Source: Acinetobacter cumulans
Lineage (GTDB): Bacteria; Pseudomonadota; Gammaproteobacteria; Pseudomonadales; Moraxellaceae
Assembly (NCBI RefSeq): GCF_003024525.3
Contig: NZ_CP035936.1
Span: 113,152-177,151, forward strand
Length of the DNA: 64,000 bases
Direction of reading: 5' to 3'
In this document: positions 8,444-16,846 of the stretch, piece by piece
How the letters are laid out: the number at the start of each line of letters is the position of its first letter
Position numbering within the stretch: the stretch's first letter is position 1
Notes under the pieces: generated by a model
What the model was told of the DNA's origin: nothing
The model's input: the letters and a program-made list of their open reading frames with translations, nothing else
The model's database searches: none
Translations under genes and position numbers: made by a program

Positions 8444-9835
8444 ATGGCAAAAGCAAAAAGTGTTTATCGTTGCGAACAATGTGGTGCAGACCATCCTAAA
8501 TGGTCAGGCCAATGTAGCGATTGTGGGGAATGGAATTGTTTAAATGAAGTCAGCATTGCACCTGCTGTCAGCCATCGCGCACAGCCGAAAATGGGCGGTG
8601 GTTATGCAGGCCAAGCTGCCAGTATTACCACACTCAATAAGATTTCAGTGTCCAATGAAACACGTCTGGCAACTGGCATAGGCGAATTTGACCGTGTATT
8701 GGGTGGCGGTTTAGTCACAGGTTCAGTGGTACTGATTGGTGGTGACCCTGGTATTGGTAAATCTACCATTTTATTACAAACCGCCACGCACATGGCATCT
8801 GCCAATAGCCCAGCACTCTATGTCACAGGTGAGGAATCACTTTCTCAAGTTGCGCTACGTGCTAATCGACTCGATTTGCCCACGGATCAATTAAAGGTTA
8901 TGGCCGAAACCTGTGTTGAGCGTATTTGCGAAGTACTGGCACATGAACGTCCCGCTGTAGCCATTTTAGACTCAATTCAAACGCTGTATACCGAAACCTT
9001 ACAATCTGCACCTGGCGGTGTTTCACAAATTCGTGAGTCGGCAGCTTTACTCACACGCTTTGCCAAAAATAGTGGCACGGCGTTGTTTATTGTGGGTCAC
9101 GTGACCAAAGAAGGCTCATTAGCAGGCCCTCGCGTATTAGAACACATGGTCGATTGTGTATTGTATTTTGAAGGACAAGCAGACTCTCGCTTTCGTATGA
9201 TTCGTGCGGTTAAAAACCGTTTTGGAGCGGTCAATGAACTGGGCGTGTTTGGCATGACCGATAAAGGCCTACGCGAAGTATCTAACCCTTCTGCTATTTT
9301 TTTAAGTCGTTATGACGAAGCCATTCCAGGCTCGATTGTGATGATTAGCCGTGAAGGTACACGCCCACTATTAGTGGAGGTTCAGGCCTTAGTGGATGAT
9401 GCGCATGGGCAACCACGTCGCGTGGCTTTGGGCTTAGAACAAAACCGCTTAAATATGCTCCTTGCTGTTATGCACCGACATGGTGGCGTACAAACCTCAG
9501 GCCAAGATGTCTATGTAAACATCGTGGGTGGCTTAAAAATTACCGAAACAGGTTCTGATTTAGCAGTCCTACTTGCCTGTGCATCCAGTATTCGCGGTAA
9601 GGCCTTACCACAACAGCTAGCTGTTTTTGGTGAAGTCGGGTTATCTGGTGAAATTCGCCCTGTGCCCAATGGTCAAGAGCGCTTAAAAGAAGCGATTAAA
9701 CATGGATTTAAATACATTATTGTGCCTCGGGGCAATGCGCCACAAAAATCGATTGCAGGCGTACAAATCATTTCTGTCGCCCGTTTACACGAAGCTTTAA
9801 CAGAGGCGATGAACTTAAGTGAAGAGCTCAGCTAA
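8444..9835 (+). CDS. radA: DNA repair protein RadA
   Basis: Bacterial RadA (Sms), a RecA-related helicase that drives branch migration during recombinational repair. The N-terminal zinc finger is visible (C10, C13, C24, C27). The Walker A motif GGDPGIGKS is at residues 99-107 and the RadA-specific KNRFG at 257-261. The C-terminal part is a Lon-protease-like domain (GGLKITETGSDLAVLLA). The length of 463 residues is normal for the family. It is followed at a short distance by the Tim44-like gene, which has its own ribosome binding site. Confidence 0.96.
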   Translation: MAKAKSVYRCEQCGADHPKWSGQCSDCGEWNCLNEVSIAPAVSHRAQPKMGGGYAGQAASITTLNKISVSNETRLATGIGEFDRVLGGGLVTGSVVLIGGDPGIGKSTILLQTATHMASANSPALYVTGEESLSQVALRANRLDLPTDQLKVMAETCVERICEVLAHERPAVAILDSIQTLYTETLQSAPGGVSQIRESAALLTRFAKNSGTALFIVGHVTKEGSLAGPRVLEHMVDCVLYFEGQADSRFRMIRAVKNRFGAVNELGVFGMTDKGLREVSNPSAIFLSRYDEAIPGSIVMISREGTRPLLVEVQALVDDAHGQPRRVALGLEQNRLNMLLAVMHRHGGVQTSGQDVYVNIVGGLKITETGSDLAVLLACASSIRGKALPQQLAVFGEVGLSGEIRPVPNGQERLKEAIKHGFKYIIVPRGNAPQKSIAGVQIISVARLHEALTEAMNLSEELS

Positions 9836-9957
9836 TCCAAGTGATGTTTGCTTGTATATTTTTTAATTAAAAATACGATTTAGATATTGAAATTCAGCGC
9901 AAATGACTGCATAAATAAGAAGAATCTATTTCTTTTTATTTTTTATAGGAAAACTCA

Positions 9958-10962
9958 ATGGAAGTTCGACAGCGTGGTTTGATTGCGGGTTTATTAACGG
10001 CTGCTTTATTAGTAGCGCCTTTAACAGCTGAAGCGAAACGTGCTGGTGGTGGTAAAAGCCATGGTATGTCTCGTCAAGCAGCACCAACTCAGTCTTACCA
10101 ACAGCCTCGTCAAGCTACTCCAGCTCAACAGCCAGTTGCTCCTGCAACTGCGCCTGCTAAATCTGGTCCAGGCGTTGGCGGTATGGTTGCTGCTGGTGTA
10201 GCTGGTGCTGCAATTGGTGCGGTAGCAGCCAATGCATTAGCAGATGACAAGAACACTCATGCAACTTCGGAAGCTCAGCAGCAAGCTGCTGCACCAGCTG
10301 AAGAAGAAAAAGGTGGTCTTCCAAGCTGGATTTGGATCTTACTAGCTGCTGCTGTTGCCTTCTTCATTTTCCGTAAGATGGGCGCAAAAAAAAAACTAGC
10401 TACTAACAACCCATACGCACCTAACAATGGTGGTGCTGGTAATACAGCACCATTTGGTCAAGCACCTAATGCGCCTCGTGGCGGTGATAACACCAATATT
10501 TTTGGTCAATCAGTGGGCGGTTCAACACCATCTGCACCTGTAAATAACGCACCTTTTGCAGGTGGCGCATACACGAATTCTGGTAGTCAGTTGCCTGATG
10601 GTACTGAGCCTGCAGCATTCTTACGTATTGCACGCCAACGCTTTAACCATATTCAGTCTATGAATACGGCGAGCAATATTTCAGAAATTCAGCGTTATTT
10701 AACTCCTGATCTTTACCAGTCAATGTATCAAGATATTATGGCTAACCAAGATCAAGACGTTGCTGAGTTTTCTAACTTAAATGCAATGGTGACTGATTCT
10801 GCAACTGAAAATGGCCAATACGTTGTAAGCGTTCGCTTTACAGGTACTGTGAGCGAAGACTTAAACAGCCTTCCACAACCATTTGCAGAAATTTGGCATT
10901 TTGTTAAACCTGCTGGTTCTACACAAGATTGGTTGGTTGCTGGCATTCAACAAGAAAGCTAA
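9958..10962 (+). CDS. Tim44-like domain membrane protein
   Basis: A 334-residue envelope protein. It starts with a signal-like segment (GLIAGLLTAALLVAPLTAEA), followed by a low-complexity Gln/Pro/Ala linker. A glycine-rich hydrophobic stretch comes next, then a membrane helix near residues 123-139 (WIWILLAAAVAFFIF). After a second Asn/Gly/Pro-rich linker, the last 130 residues form a Tim44-like domain (AFLRIARQRFNHIQ ... YVVSVRFTGTVSE ... EIWHFVKP). Bacterial members are poorly characterised; a role in envelope protein handling is inferred from the fold. A terminator follows immediately. Confidence 0.82.
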   Translation: MEVRQRGLIAGLLTAALLVAPLTAEAKRAGGGKSHGMSRQAAPTQSYQQPRQATPAQQPVAPATAPAKSGPGVGGMVAAGVAGAAIGAVAANALADDKNTHATSEAQQQAAAPAEEEKGGLPSWIWILLAAAVAFFIFRKMGAKKKLATNNPYAPNNGGAGNTAPFGQAPNAPRGGDNTNIFGQSVGGSTPSAPVNNAPFAGGAYTNSGSQLPDGTEPAAFLRIARQRFNHIQSMNTASNISEIQRYLTPDLYQSMYQDIMANQDQDVAEFSNLNAMVTDSATENGQYVVSVRFTGTVSEDLNSLPQPFAEIWHFVKPAGSTQDWLVAGIQQES

Positions 10963-10973
10963 GCATCACTTCT

Positions 10974-11003
10974 AAAAAAGCGATCTTCGGATCGCTTTTT
11001 TTT
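10974..11003 (+). terminator. Intrinsic terminator
   Basis: AAAAAAGCGATC pairs with GATCGCTTTTTTT around TTCG, a stable tetraloop. It ends the Tim44-like gene. Confidence 0.9.
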
Positions 11004-11070
11004 ATGGCTAAAATTCGCTTTTCTGAGCCAATCACTTTAATCTAGGCAGGTTTATTTTTGAGGTTGCCTT

Positions 11071-11601
11071 ATGTCGCAGCGTATTACTCCCCCTATTGCT
11101 TTAATTAATCGTGCATCTGCTGGTAATGCTGAAGCTCAATTTGAGCTAGCCGAAGCCTATATGCACAGCGAACATGAAGACGATATTGATCTGGCTGAAG
11201 AATGGGCACTCAGAGCAGCACAATTGGGCTTAACTGAAGCAATGTATTGGCTGGGTGAAGGCTATACAGTTTATGCTAAAGAATTACGCGAAGAAGACCC
11301 AGAAGAGTCTAAAAAATACTTTGAATATGGTTTTAATTGGTTAACTCAGGCCAGCAAAGATAAACATGCTGCCGCTATTTTTGAGTTAGCAGGCTATTAC
11401 CGCCGTGGTGATGCCACTGAAAAAGACGTGAGCAAGTCTATTGAACTGGTTGAACAAGCAGCCAAATTAGGCGATGTACAAGCCATGCGCGATTTATCTT
11501 TTATCTATGCAAATGGCTTAGGTATTGATGCCAATGAAGAACAAGCTGATTTTTGGGATCAACAAGCACAGCTTGCTGAAAGCAAAAATACTGAGCAATA
11601 A
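11071..11601 (+). CDS. Sel1-repeat (TPR-like) protein
   Basis: A 176-residue soluble protein built of Sel1-type helical repeats: AGNAEAQFELAEAYMHSE, then DLAEEWALRAAQLGLTEAMYWLGEGY, HAAAIFELAGYYRRG, and AAKLGDVQAMRDLSFIYANG. Such repeats mediate protein-protein contacts. There is no signal peptide, so it probably acts in the cytoplasm. Partner unknown. It has its own spacing from the upstream terminator and is followed by a terminator. Confidence 0.8.
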   Translation: MSQRITPPIALINRASAGNAEAQFELAEAYMHSEHEDDIDLAEEWALRAAQLGLTEAMYWLGEGYTVYAKELREEDPEESKKYFEYGFNWLTQASKDKHAAAIFELAGYYRRGDATEKDVSKSIELVEQAAKLGDVQAMRDLSFIYANGLGIDANEEQADFWDQQAQLAESKNTEQ

Positions 11602-11607
11602 GCAATA

Positions 11608-11636
11608 CAGCCCATCATAATGGGCTGTAATTTTTT
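11608..11636 (+). terminator. Intrinsic terminator
   Basis: CAGCCCAT pairs with ATGGGCTG around a short loop and is followed by TAATTTTTT. It ends the Sel1 gene and lies between two converging genes. Confidence 0.75.
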
Positions 11637-11647
11637 GCACTCTTACA

Positions 11648-12154
11648 TTAAGCATCAACAACAATGGCTTGTCTAAAAATACCTTCCACTGCACGTTGTT
11701 GTTCAAATAACGCTGCTGGCATTGCTTCAAAACTGTCAAAAAAACTAATCTCATTGGCATCAACTGCATACACCAACGAGTGATTGCCCTCACCTTCTAA
11801 AGTGTCGTAATACACAATCACATATTGCTTTTGCTCAAAAGCTTGCTGGATTTCTGCATAGCTAAGTGCAGGTAAAATTGGCAATTGAATTTGTTGTGCT
11901 GTGTTCAATTCCTTTAGATCTTCTTCACTTGGCTCTAAGTCTTCATCAGTATGAAATTGAATCTGATAGCCAAACTTTTTTAAGCCAATGGCAAGACCCA
12001 ATGAACTTGTTCCATACTCTGCATCATAGCCGCACACATTGACCAGCTGATCTATTTCAGCATCTAGGCCTAAGTGCTGCAGCAGCATCCATACGGCATA
12101 GATACCGCCATTGGCTTCTAAATTGGCAAGTGCTTCTGGGATTTCCAAAGACAT
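11648..12154 (-). CDS. C39-peptidase-like protein lacking the catalytic cysteine
   Basis: A 168-residue soluble protein. The N-terminal ANGGIYAVWMLLQHLG resembles the start of C39/papain-like peptidase domains, in which a Cys-Gly pair precedes the helix. Here the Cys position is Gly. The second half keeps the expected His (H125 in NHSLVYAVDANEISFFDS) and a downstream Asp. This suggests a binding rather than a proteolytic role. There is no signal peptide or ABC transporter nearby. The family assignment is by pattern and could be wrong; the gene itself looks sound. Confidence 0.6.
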   Translation of the reverse strand: MSLEIPEALANLEANGGIYAVWMLLQHLGLDAEIDQLVNVCGYDAEYGTSSLGLAIGLKKFGYQIQFHTDEDLEPSEEDLKELNTAQQIQLPILPALSYAEIQQAFEQKQYVIVYYDTLEGEGNHSLVYAVDANEISFFDSFEAMPAALFEQQRAVEGIFRQAIVVDA

Positions 12155-12218
12155 GAAAGGAACTCAAAATTTATCTAAAATTAATATTAATATTAATATT
12201 AATACAAATACTTTAATT

Positions 12219-13253
12219 TTAGGGATTATTCCAACAACCTGAACTTTGACTATCAAAAAATTCTACTTCTATTTTAGGAGCTATTACTTTAATTAATGTA
12301 TTAATCCGATGACATTCTTTCTGCTCTTTAGAATAAGTCGAGATAGCAACTTTACCTACAGTACCTTGTTTAAAAATTTGCTGGATTAAATGGGACTCTT
12401 GTTCACCTAAGCCCCATCCATAAATAACTAAATTTTTATTTTCAGCCACTAAGCTTGGTAAAACTTCATAAAATATTGTGCTCAAATATGGACTACTTTT
12501 TATTGACTCTAATTTTTTAATCCCTGTGCCTTCAGCTATAAATAATGGAATTTTGTCTTCACACCACTGCGATGTAATAACATCCAATAAACTTTTAGAC
12601 TCATCTCTTTGTAGTTTATTCTCAGCATTTTTAGCATCTCTAAAGATACATAAATTACCATGTTGGTAAAAGGTCAACGTGACGTCTTTTTGATGCCGTC
12701 CGTATGGTTGTTTAAACTTTTCCCAATCATGATCAAACTGGCCGTATCCAATAAAGCAATCTTTAAAAATATGACCATCATTGTTGATGCTACTCCCATT
12801 ACCATACATACGTATCCAATACAGAATCAAATCATAATTAAGTGAAACAATCGTAGAAAACTGCTTTGTAAATTTATAAAGATCAGATAAATGATCAAAT
12901 ATTTGTGCATGTTCGCAATGAACTTCTTTAACAACTTCGATTAGAGCATTTTTAATATTCTCATAAGCTGAATCAATTTTTGTATCGTGTATACCTAAAT
13001 GATTATTTACCAACTTTGCATGCCAAACTAATCTCAAAACTAACTCGAAATCATCTGTATCAAACTCCTTAAAAAGTTTGGATATATCTGCATTAAAAAG
13101 TTCTAATTTTTCAGCTTCTTCTTTTAAAGAATCAAAACGAAATTTTTGATGCAGAGCAACACTAGCCCCATTGCCAATTATTAAACTCCCATTTTTATAA
13201 TCATCCTTAATTTCACCCCATTCTTTGATAGGGTAATTAAAGCTATCCATCAT
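12219..13253 (-). CDS. DUF4917-family protein, SIR2-like fold
   Basis: A protein of 344 residues with a Rossmann-type start GSLIIGNGAS (GNG at 27-29), the SLNYD motif in the middle and a YQHGNL motif further on. These match the pattern of SIR2-like domains grouped as DUF4917. SIR2-like domains bind NAD and several act as NADases in anti-phage defence; whether this one does is unknown. I prefer the start MMDSFNYPIKEWGE at 13253; an ATG at 13313 would extend it across the promoter of ahcY. The gene is clearly more AT-rich than ahcY and radA and sits alone between core genes, so it may have been acquired. Confidence 0.7.
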   Translation of the reverse strand: MMDSFNYPIKEWGEIKDDYKNGSLIIGNGASVALHQKFRFDSLKEEAEKLELFNADISKLFKEFDTDDFELVLRLVWHAKLVNNHLGIHDTKIDSAYENIKNALIEVVKEVHCEHAQIFDHLSDLYKFTKQFSTIVSLNYDLILYWIRMYGNGSSINNDGHIFKDCFIGYGQFDHDWEKFKQPYGRHQKDVTLTFYQHGNLCIFRDAKNAENKLQRDESKSLLDVITSQWCEDKIPLFIAEGTGIKKLESIKSSPYLSTIFYEVLPSLVAENKNLVIYGWGLGEQESHLIQQIFKQGTVGKVAISTYSKEQKECHRINTLIKVIAPKIEVEFFDSQSSGCWNNP

Positions 13254-13302
13254 AGTACAATCTCGAAATTTACTTATATGACAGATATTAACCAATTGAA
13301 GA

Positions 13303-13331
13303 TTGGAACTCACTCTATTTCCAAGTACAAT
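13303..13331 (+). promoter_or_regulatory. Sigma-70 promoter of ahcY
   Basis: TTGGAA (13303-13308) and TACAAT (13326-13331) are separated by 17 bases. Transcription would begin near 13338, exactly at the 5' edge of the riboswitch. The fit of position and spacing makes this a strong candidate. Confidence 0.8.
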
Positions 13332-13337
13332 ACTTCG

Positions 13338-13442
13338 CTAGTCGAGGGATGCTGCGACTTTCTTATAGGCACTAAATATAAGATCGCTAGGCTCGACGAT
13401 TCGGTTGAACATTCGTTTCAATCAACAACGGCATCCGCGAAC
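13338..13442 (+). ncRNA. S-adenosylhomocysteine (SAH) riboswitch
   Basis: The leader of ahcY carries the conserved blocks of the SAH riboswitch. CGAGGGATGCTGCGAC lies at 13343-13358, AGGCTCGA at 13389-13396 and AACGGCATCC at 13427-13436. TCGAG (13342-13346) pairs with CTCGA (13392-13396). GGATGC (13347-13352) pairs with GCATCC (13431-13436), which gives the pseudoknot. The class is known to switch on ahcY when SAH accumulates, which fits the gene downstream. Ribosome binding follows at 13465-13470. I recognised it from the consensus; a covariance search was not run. Confidence 0.85.
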
Positions 13443-13476
13443 ATAATGATCAATTGTTTTTATTAAGGAGATCGTG

Positions 13477-14859
13477 ATGAACGCGGTTAATGCTTCATTT
13501 ACAGATTACAAAGTTGCCGACATTTCACTAGCTGACTACGGCCGTAAAGAAATCAAACTTGCTGAAGCAGAAATGCCAGCGCTAATGGGTCTTCGTAAAC
13601 GCTATGCTGCAGCTAAACCGCTTGCTGGCGCGAAAATCCTTGGCTGTATCCACATGACAATTCAAACTGCAGTTTTAATTGAAACTCTAGTTGAATTAGG
13701 CGCAGAAGTTCGCTGGACTTCATGCAACATCTTCTCTACGCAAGACCACGCTGCTGCTGCAATCGCGGCTGCTGGTATTCCAGTTTTTGCTTGGAAAGGC
13801 GAAACTGAAGAAGAATACGTTTGGTGCTTAGAACAGCAAATCAACGTAAACGGCACACCTTGGGATGCCAACATGATTCTGGACGATGGCGGTGACTTAA
13901 CTGCACTTGTTCACGAAAAATATCCTGAAGTGATTGCTAAAATCCACGGTATTACTGAAGAAACTACAACAGGTGTTCAACGTCTTTACGAAATGCACCG
14001 CGACGGTACTTTAAAAGTTCCTGCAATCAACGTAAACGACTCTGTAACTAAGTCTAAAAACGACAACAAATACGGCTGCCGTCACTCTCTAAATGATGCA
14101 ATCAAACGCGGTACAGATATGCTTTTATCTGGCCGTCGTGCGCTTGTAATCGGTTATGGCGACGTAGGTAAAGGTTCTGCTCAATCACTTCGTCAAGAAG
14201 GCATGATTGTACGTGTAACTGAAGTTGACCCAATCTGCGCAATGCAAGCATGCATGGACGGTTACGAAGTTGTTGCTCCGTACAAAAACGGCGTTCAAAC
14301 TGGCAAAAAAGAAGATATCAACCTTGATCTTCTTCAAAACACTGACTTGATCGTAACGACTACTGGTAACTACCACGTATGTGACGCAGCAATGCTTGAT
14401 TCATTAAAAGCTGGTGCTGTTGTTTGTAACATCGGTCACTTCGATACTGAAATCGACACAAACTACCTACGCGGTTACAAGTGGGTTGAAGTTAAGCCAC
14501 AAGTTCACCAAGTGTATCGTACAGAAAACGAAAACGATTACTTAATCCTTCTTTCTGAAGGCCGTTTGGTGAACCTTGGTAACGCAACTGGTCACCCATC
14601 ACGTATTATGGATGGTTCTTTTGCTAACCAAGTATTGGGTCAAATGCACCTATTCGCTGAAAAATTTGCTGATCTTCCAGAAGATCAAAAACAAGCTGCA
14701 ATCCGTGTAGAACTTATTCCTAAGAAATTAGACGAAGAAGTTGCTGCGGCAATGGTTGCTGGTTTCGGCGGCGTATTGACAACTTTGACTCAAGAACAAG
14801 CTGATTACCTAGGTGTTCAAGTTGAAGGCCCGTTCAAAGCTGAGGCTTATAAATACTAA
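13477..14859 (+). CDS. ahcY: Adenosylhomocysteinase
   Basis: Hydrolyses S-adenosylhomocysteine to homocysteine and adenosine, with NAD as cofactor, in the cytoplasm. Family motifs are present: [16 protein letters not shown] near the N-terminus, [14 protein letters not shown] for substrate binding, and [10 protein letters not shown] for NAD. The C-terminus ends [11 protein letters not shown] as in the family. AAGGAG at 13465-13470 favours the ATG at 13477; a GTG at 13474 is just in front. It begins the ahcY-metF pair of the methionine cycle and is controlled by the SAH riboswitch. Codon use is that of a highly expressed gene. Confidence 0.97.
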   Translation: MNAVNASFTDYKVADISLADYGRKEIKLAEAEMPALMGLRKRYAAAKPLAGAKILGCIHMTIQTAVLIETLVELGAEVRWTSCNIFSTQDHAAAAIAAAGIPVFAWKGETEEEYVWCLEQQINVNGTPWDANMILDDGGDLTALVHEKYPEVIAKIHGITEETTTGVQRLYEMHRDGTLKVPAINVNDSVTKSKNDNKYGCRHSLNDAIKRGTDMLLSGRRALVIGYGDVGKGSAQSLRQEGMIVRVTEVDPICAMQACMDGYEVVAPYKNGVQTGKKEDINLDLLQNTDLIVTTTGNYHVCDAAMLDSLKAGAVVCNIGHFDTEIDTNYLRGYKWVEVKPQVHQVYRTENENDYLILLSEGRLVNLGNATGHPSRIMDGSFANQVLGQMHLFAEKFADLPEDQKQAAIRVELIPKKLDEEVAAAMVAGFGGVLTTLTQEQADYLGVQVEGPFKAEAYKY

Positions 14860-14867
14860 GTTTTTCA

Positions 14868-14967
14868 CCTCTCCTAACCTCTCCTGTTAGGAGAGGAACT
14901 TTCCATTGAGAATTTAATTTTCTCATGGACTCTCCTTCTCTTGCGCCATATATGGCTCAGGAGAAGG
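14868..14967. repeat. Inverted-repeat intergenic element between ahcY and metF
   Basis: A perfect 11-bp hairpin (CCTCTCCTAAC 14868-14878 with GTTAGGAGAGG 14886-14896) is followed by a second, imperfect hairpin. The latter encloses the palindrome GCCATATATGGC flanked by CTTCTC and GAGAAG (about 14930-14967). The style, with tctcct/aggaga arms, resembles dispersed intergenic repeats common in Acinetobacter genomes. No T-run follows, so readthrough into metF is possible. Confidence 0.6.
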
Positions 14968-15019
14968 CTGGGATGAGGGCAATAATAAACAAACAGTATT
15001 TATAAAAAAGGATTTGAAC

Positions 15020-15856
15020 ATGTCAAAACAGATTCCTATTTCCTTTGAGTTCTTCCCGACCAAAACTGATGCTGGCGCGGAAAAACTTAAAGTTGTTCAC
15101 CAAGAACTTCAATTATTAAATCCTGAGTTTTTCTCTGTAACCTATGGTGCAGGCGGTTCTACGCGTGAACGTACACTGTCTACCCTTGCCGATTTTAATG
15201 GCAAAGGTACACCTGTTGCTCCTCACCTTTCTTGTATTGGTGACAGCAAAGAACGTATTGCAGAACTTCTAGATTTGTACAAATCACAAGGCATTGACCG
15301 TATTGTTGCACTTCGTGGTGACTTACCTTCAGGCCAAGTTGGCTTAGGCGAATTGCCTTATGCAACTGATCTTGTACGTTTCATTCGTGAACATTCAGGT
15401 GATCATTTCAAAATTGAAGTGGCAGCGTACCCAGAAATGCACCCGCAGGCAGACAGCTTTGATTTAGACATCAAACGTTTCTGTGATAAAGCCAATGCAG
15501 GCGCAAATGCAGCATTGACACAGTTCTTCTTTAATCCAGATGCATACTTCTACTTCGTAGAACGCATTCAAAAAGAAGGCGTGAACATTCCTGTAGCACC
15601 AGGCATTATGCCTATTACCAATGCAAGCAACCTCATTCGCTTCGCTGATGGTACAGGTGCTGAAATTCCTCGCTGGATTCGTAAGCAATTGGCAACTTAT
15701 GGCGACGATACTGATTCAATCAAAGCCTTTGGTCATGAAGTGATTGTAAAACTTTGCGAACGCCTAATTGTAGGTGGTGCACCAAGCCTGCACTTCTACA
15801 CCATGAACACCACTGATCCAACTCGCCAGCTTGTGCAAGACTTAGGTCTGGCTTAA
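15020..15856 (+). CDS. metF: Methylenetetrahydrofolate reductase
   Basis: Reduces 5,10-methylene-THF to 5-methyl-THF with FAD, supplying the methyl group for methionine synthesis. The start PISFEFFPTKTDAG, then YGAGGS, and the FAD-binding regions (VALRGDLP and AAYPEMHPQA) are typical of MetF. Its length of 278 residues is normal for bacterial MetF. I place the start at the ATG (15020), 7 bases after AAGGA; a TTG at 15014 is in frame. It lies 160 bases after ahcY in the same direction and both belong to the methionine cycle, so co-transcription is likely. Confidence 0.95.
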   Translation: MSKQIPISFEFFPTKTDAGAEKLKVVHQELQLLNPEFFSVTYGAGGSTRERTLSTLADFNGKGTPVAPHLSCIGDSKERIAELLDLYKSQGIDRIVALRGDLPSGQVGLGELPYATDLVRFIREHSGDHFKIEVAAYPEMHPQADSFDLDIKRFCDKANAGANAALTQFFFNPDAYFYFVERIQKEGVNIPVAPGIMPITNASNLIRFADGTGAEIPRWIRKQLATYGDDTDSIKAFGHEVIVKLCERLIVGGAPSLHFYTMNTTDPTRQLVQDLGLA

Positions 15857-15863
15857 GTATTTT

Positions 15864-15937
15864 AGACTTCTGAGCCTTACAAAATTTCCTATTTCTTTAC
15901 TGAGATAGTTATAAGCCGTAATTCAGAAGTCTTTTTA
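15864..15937 (+). terminator. Probable long-loop terminator after metF
   Basis: AGACTTCTGA (15864-15873) and TCAGAAGTCT (15923-15932) form a perfect 10-bp stem with a T-run after the second arm. The loop is unusually large (49 bases). Confidence 0.5.
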
Positions 15938-15962
15938 TTTCACCTTTTGAGAGTAAAGCCAA

Positions 15963-16688
15963 ATGCCTCGTTTTTTTATTGAAGCAGACCTAAATGTTGA
16001 TACCACTGTCGAACTGACTGAAACAGTATTTCATCACTGGGTTAAAGTGCTACGCGCGCAAACAGGTGAAACTGCCACATTCTTTAATGGCCAAGGTGGC
16101 GAATACGAAGTGACATTAACGGACGTTGCTAAAAAATCAGCATCTGTTGCTGTAACAGCTTTTAATCCTGCCAACCGTACCCCTGCTTTTACAGCCTTAC
16201 TTGGCCAAGTCATGAGTAAAGGCGATCGCATGGATTATGCGATTCAAAAAGCGGTTGAACTCGGTGTTTCTGAAATTCAATTGCTCACTTCTGAACGCTG
16301 TGAAATGCGTTTGAAGTATGACCGCGACCAAAAAAAATTAGATCATTGGCAAGGTATTGCGATTGCAGCCTGTGAACAATGCGGTTTGAATGTGGTTCCA
16401 AAAATCCTTGCACCCATTAGTTTAGACAAATGGCTTGCTTCTAAATTACCAGTCACTAAACTCGTACTTGCTCCAAACAAGGACCAAACAGACGTCTTAG
16501 CCAATGCAACGCCAAATATCGCATTGCTCATTGGCCCAGAGGGTGGTTTAAGTGAAGCAGAAATTGAAAGTGCTAACCAAGCTGGCTTTATCAATTGGTG
16601 CATAGGTGAACGTGTTTTACGTACAGAAACCGCCCCAGTTGTTGCACTTTCTATACTTAATTATCGAATAATCAATAATTTCATCTGA
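15963..16688 (+). CDS. rsmE: 16S rRNA (uracil1498-N3)-methyltransferase
   Basis: Methylates U1498 of 16S rRNA using SAM. The N-terminal PUA-like barrel (MPRFFIEADL ... HHWVKVLRA) is followed by a SPOUT/trefoil-knot domain. The knot motifs include LIGPEGGLSEAEI and GERVLRTETAPVVALSIL. The length of 241 residues is normal. It has its own spacing from metF and no terminator of its own in the short gap that follows. SAM use links it loosely to the preceding genes but it is normally independent. Confidence 0.95.
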   Translation: MPRFFIEADLNVDTTVELTETVFHHWVKVLRAQTGETATFFNGQGGEYEVTLTDVAKKSASVAVTAFNPANRTPAFTALLGQVMSKGDRMDYAIQKAVELGVSEIQLLTSERCEMRLKYDRDQKKLDHWQGIAIAACEQCGLNVVPKILAPISLDKWLASKLPVTKLVLAPNKDQTDVLANATPNIALLIGPEGGLSEAEIESANQAGFINWCIGERVLRTETAPVVALSILNYRIINNFI

Positions 16689-16846
16689 TTTTTTATATTT
16701 ATGTATACATATTGATTGATTTTTGTGCTTCTGGCAATTACCCTTATTTAGATAAAATGTATGGCCTTGAAAGGATTTCGAGCTGTTTACAGCTAGGCCA
16801 ATAAAAATTGACTTAATTATTACATTGAAATAAGGCATTGATATTC

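Noticed and set aside
12180..12205. Short TTAATA tandem repeats upstream of the C39-like gene
   Set aside because: A simple low-complexity AT stretch of about four units; no further structure or function can be supported.
13278..13466. A 62-codon open frame upstream of ahcY
   Set aside because: It overlaps the promoter and SAH riboswitch and has no ribosome binding site.
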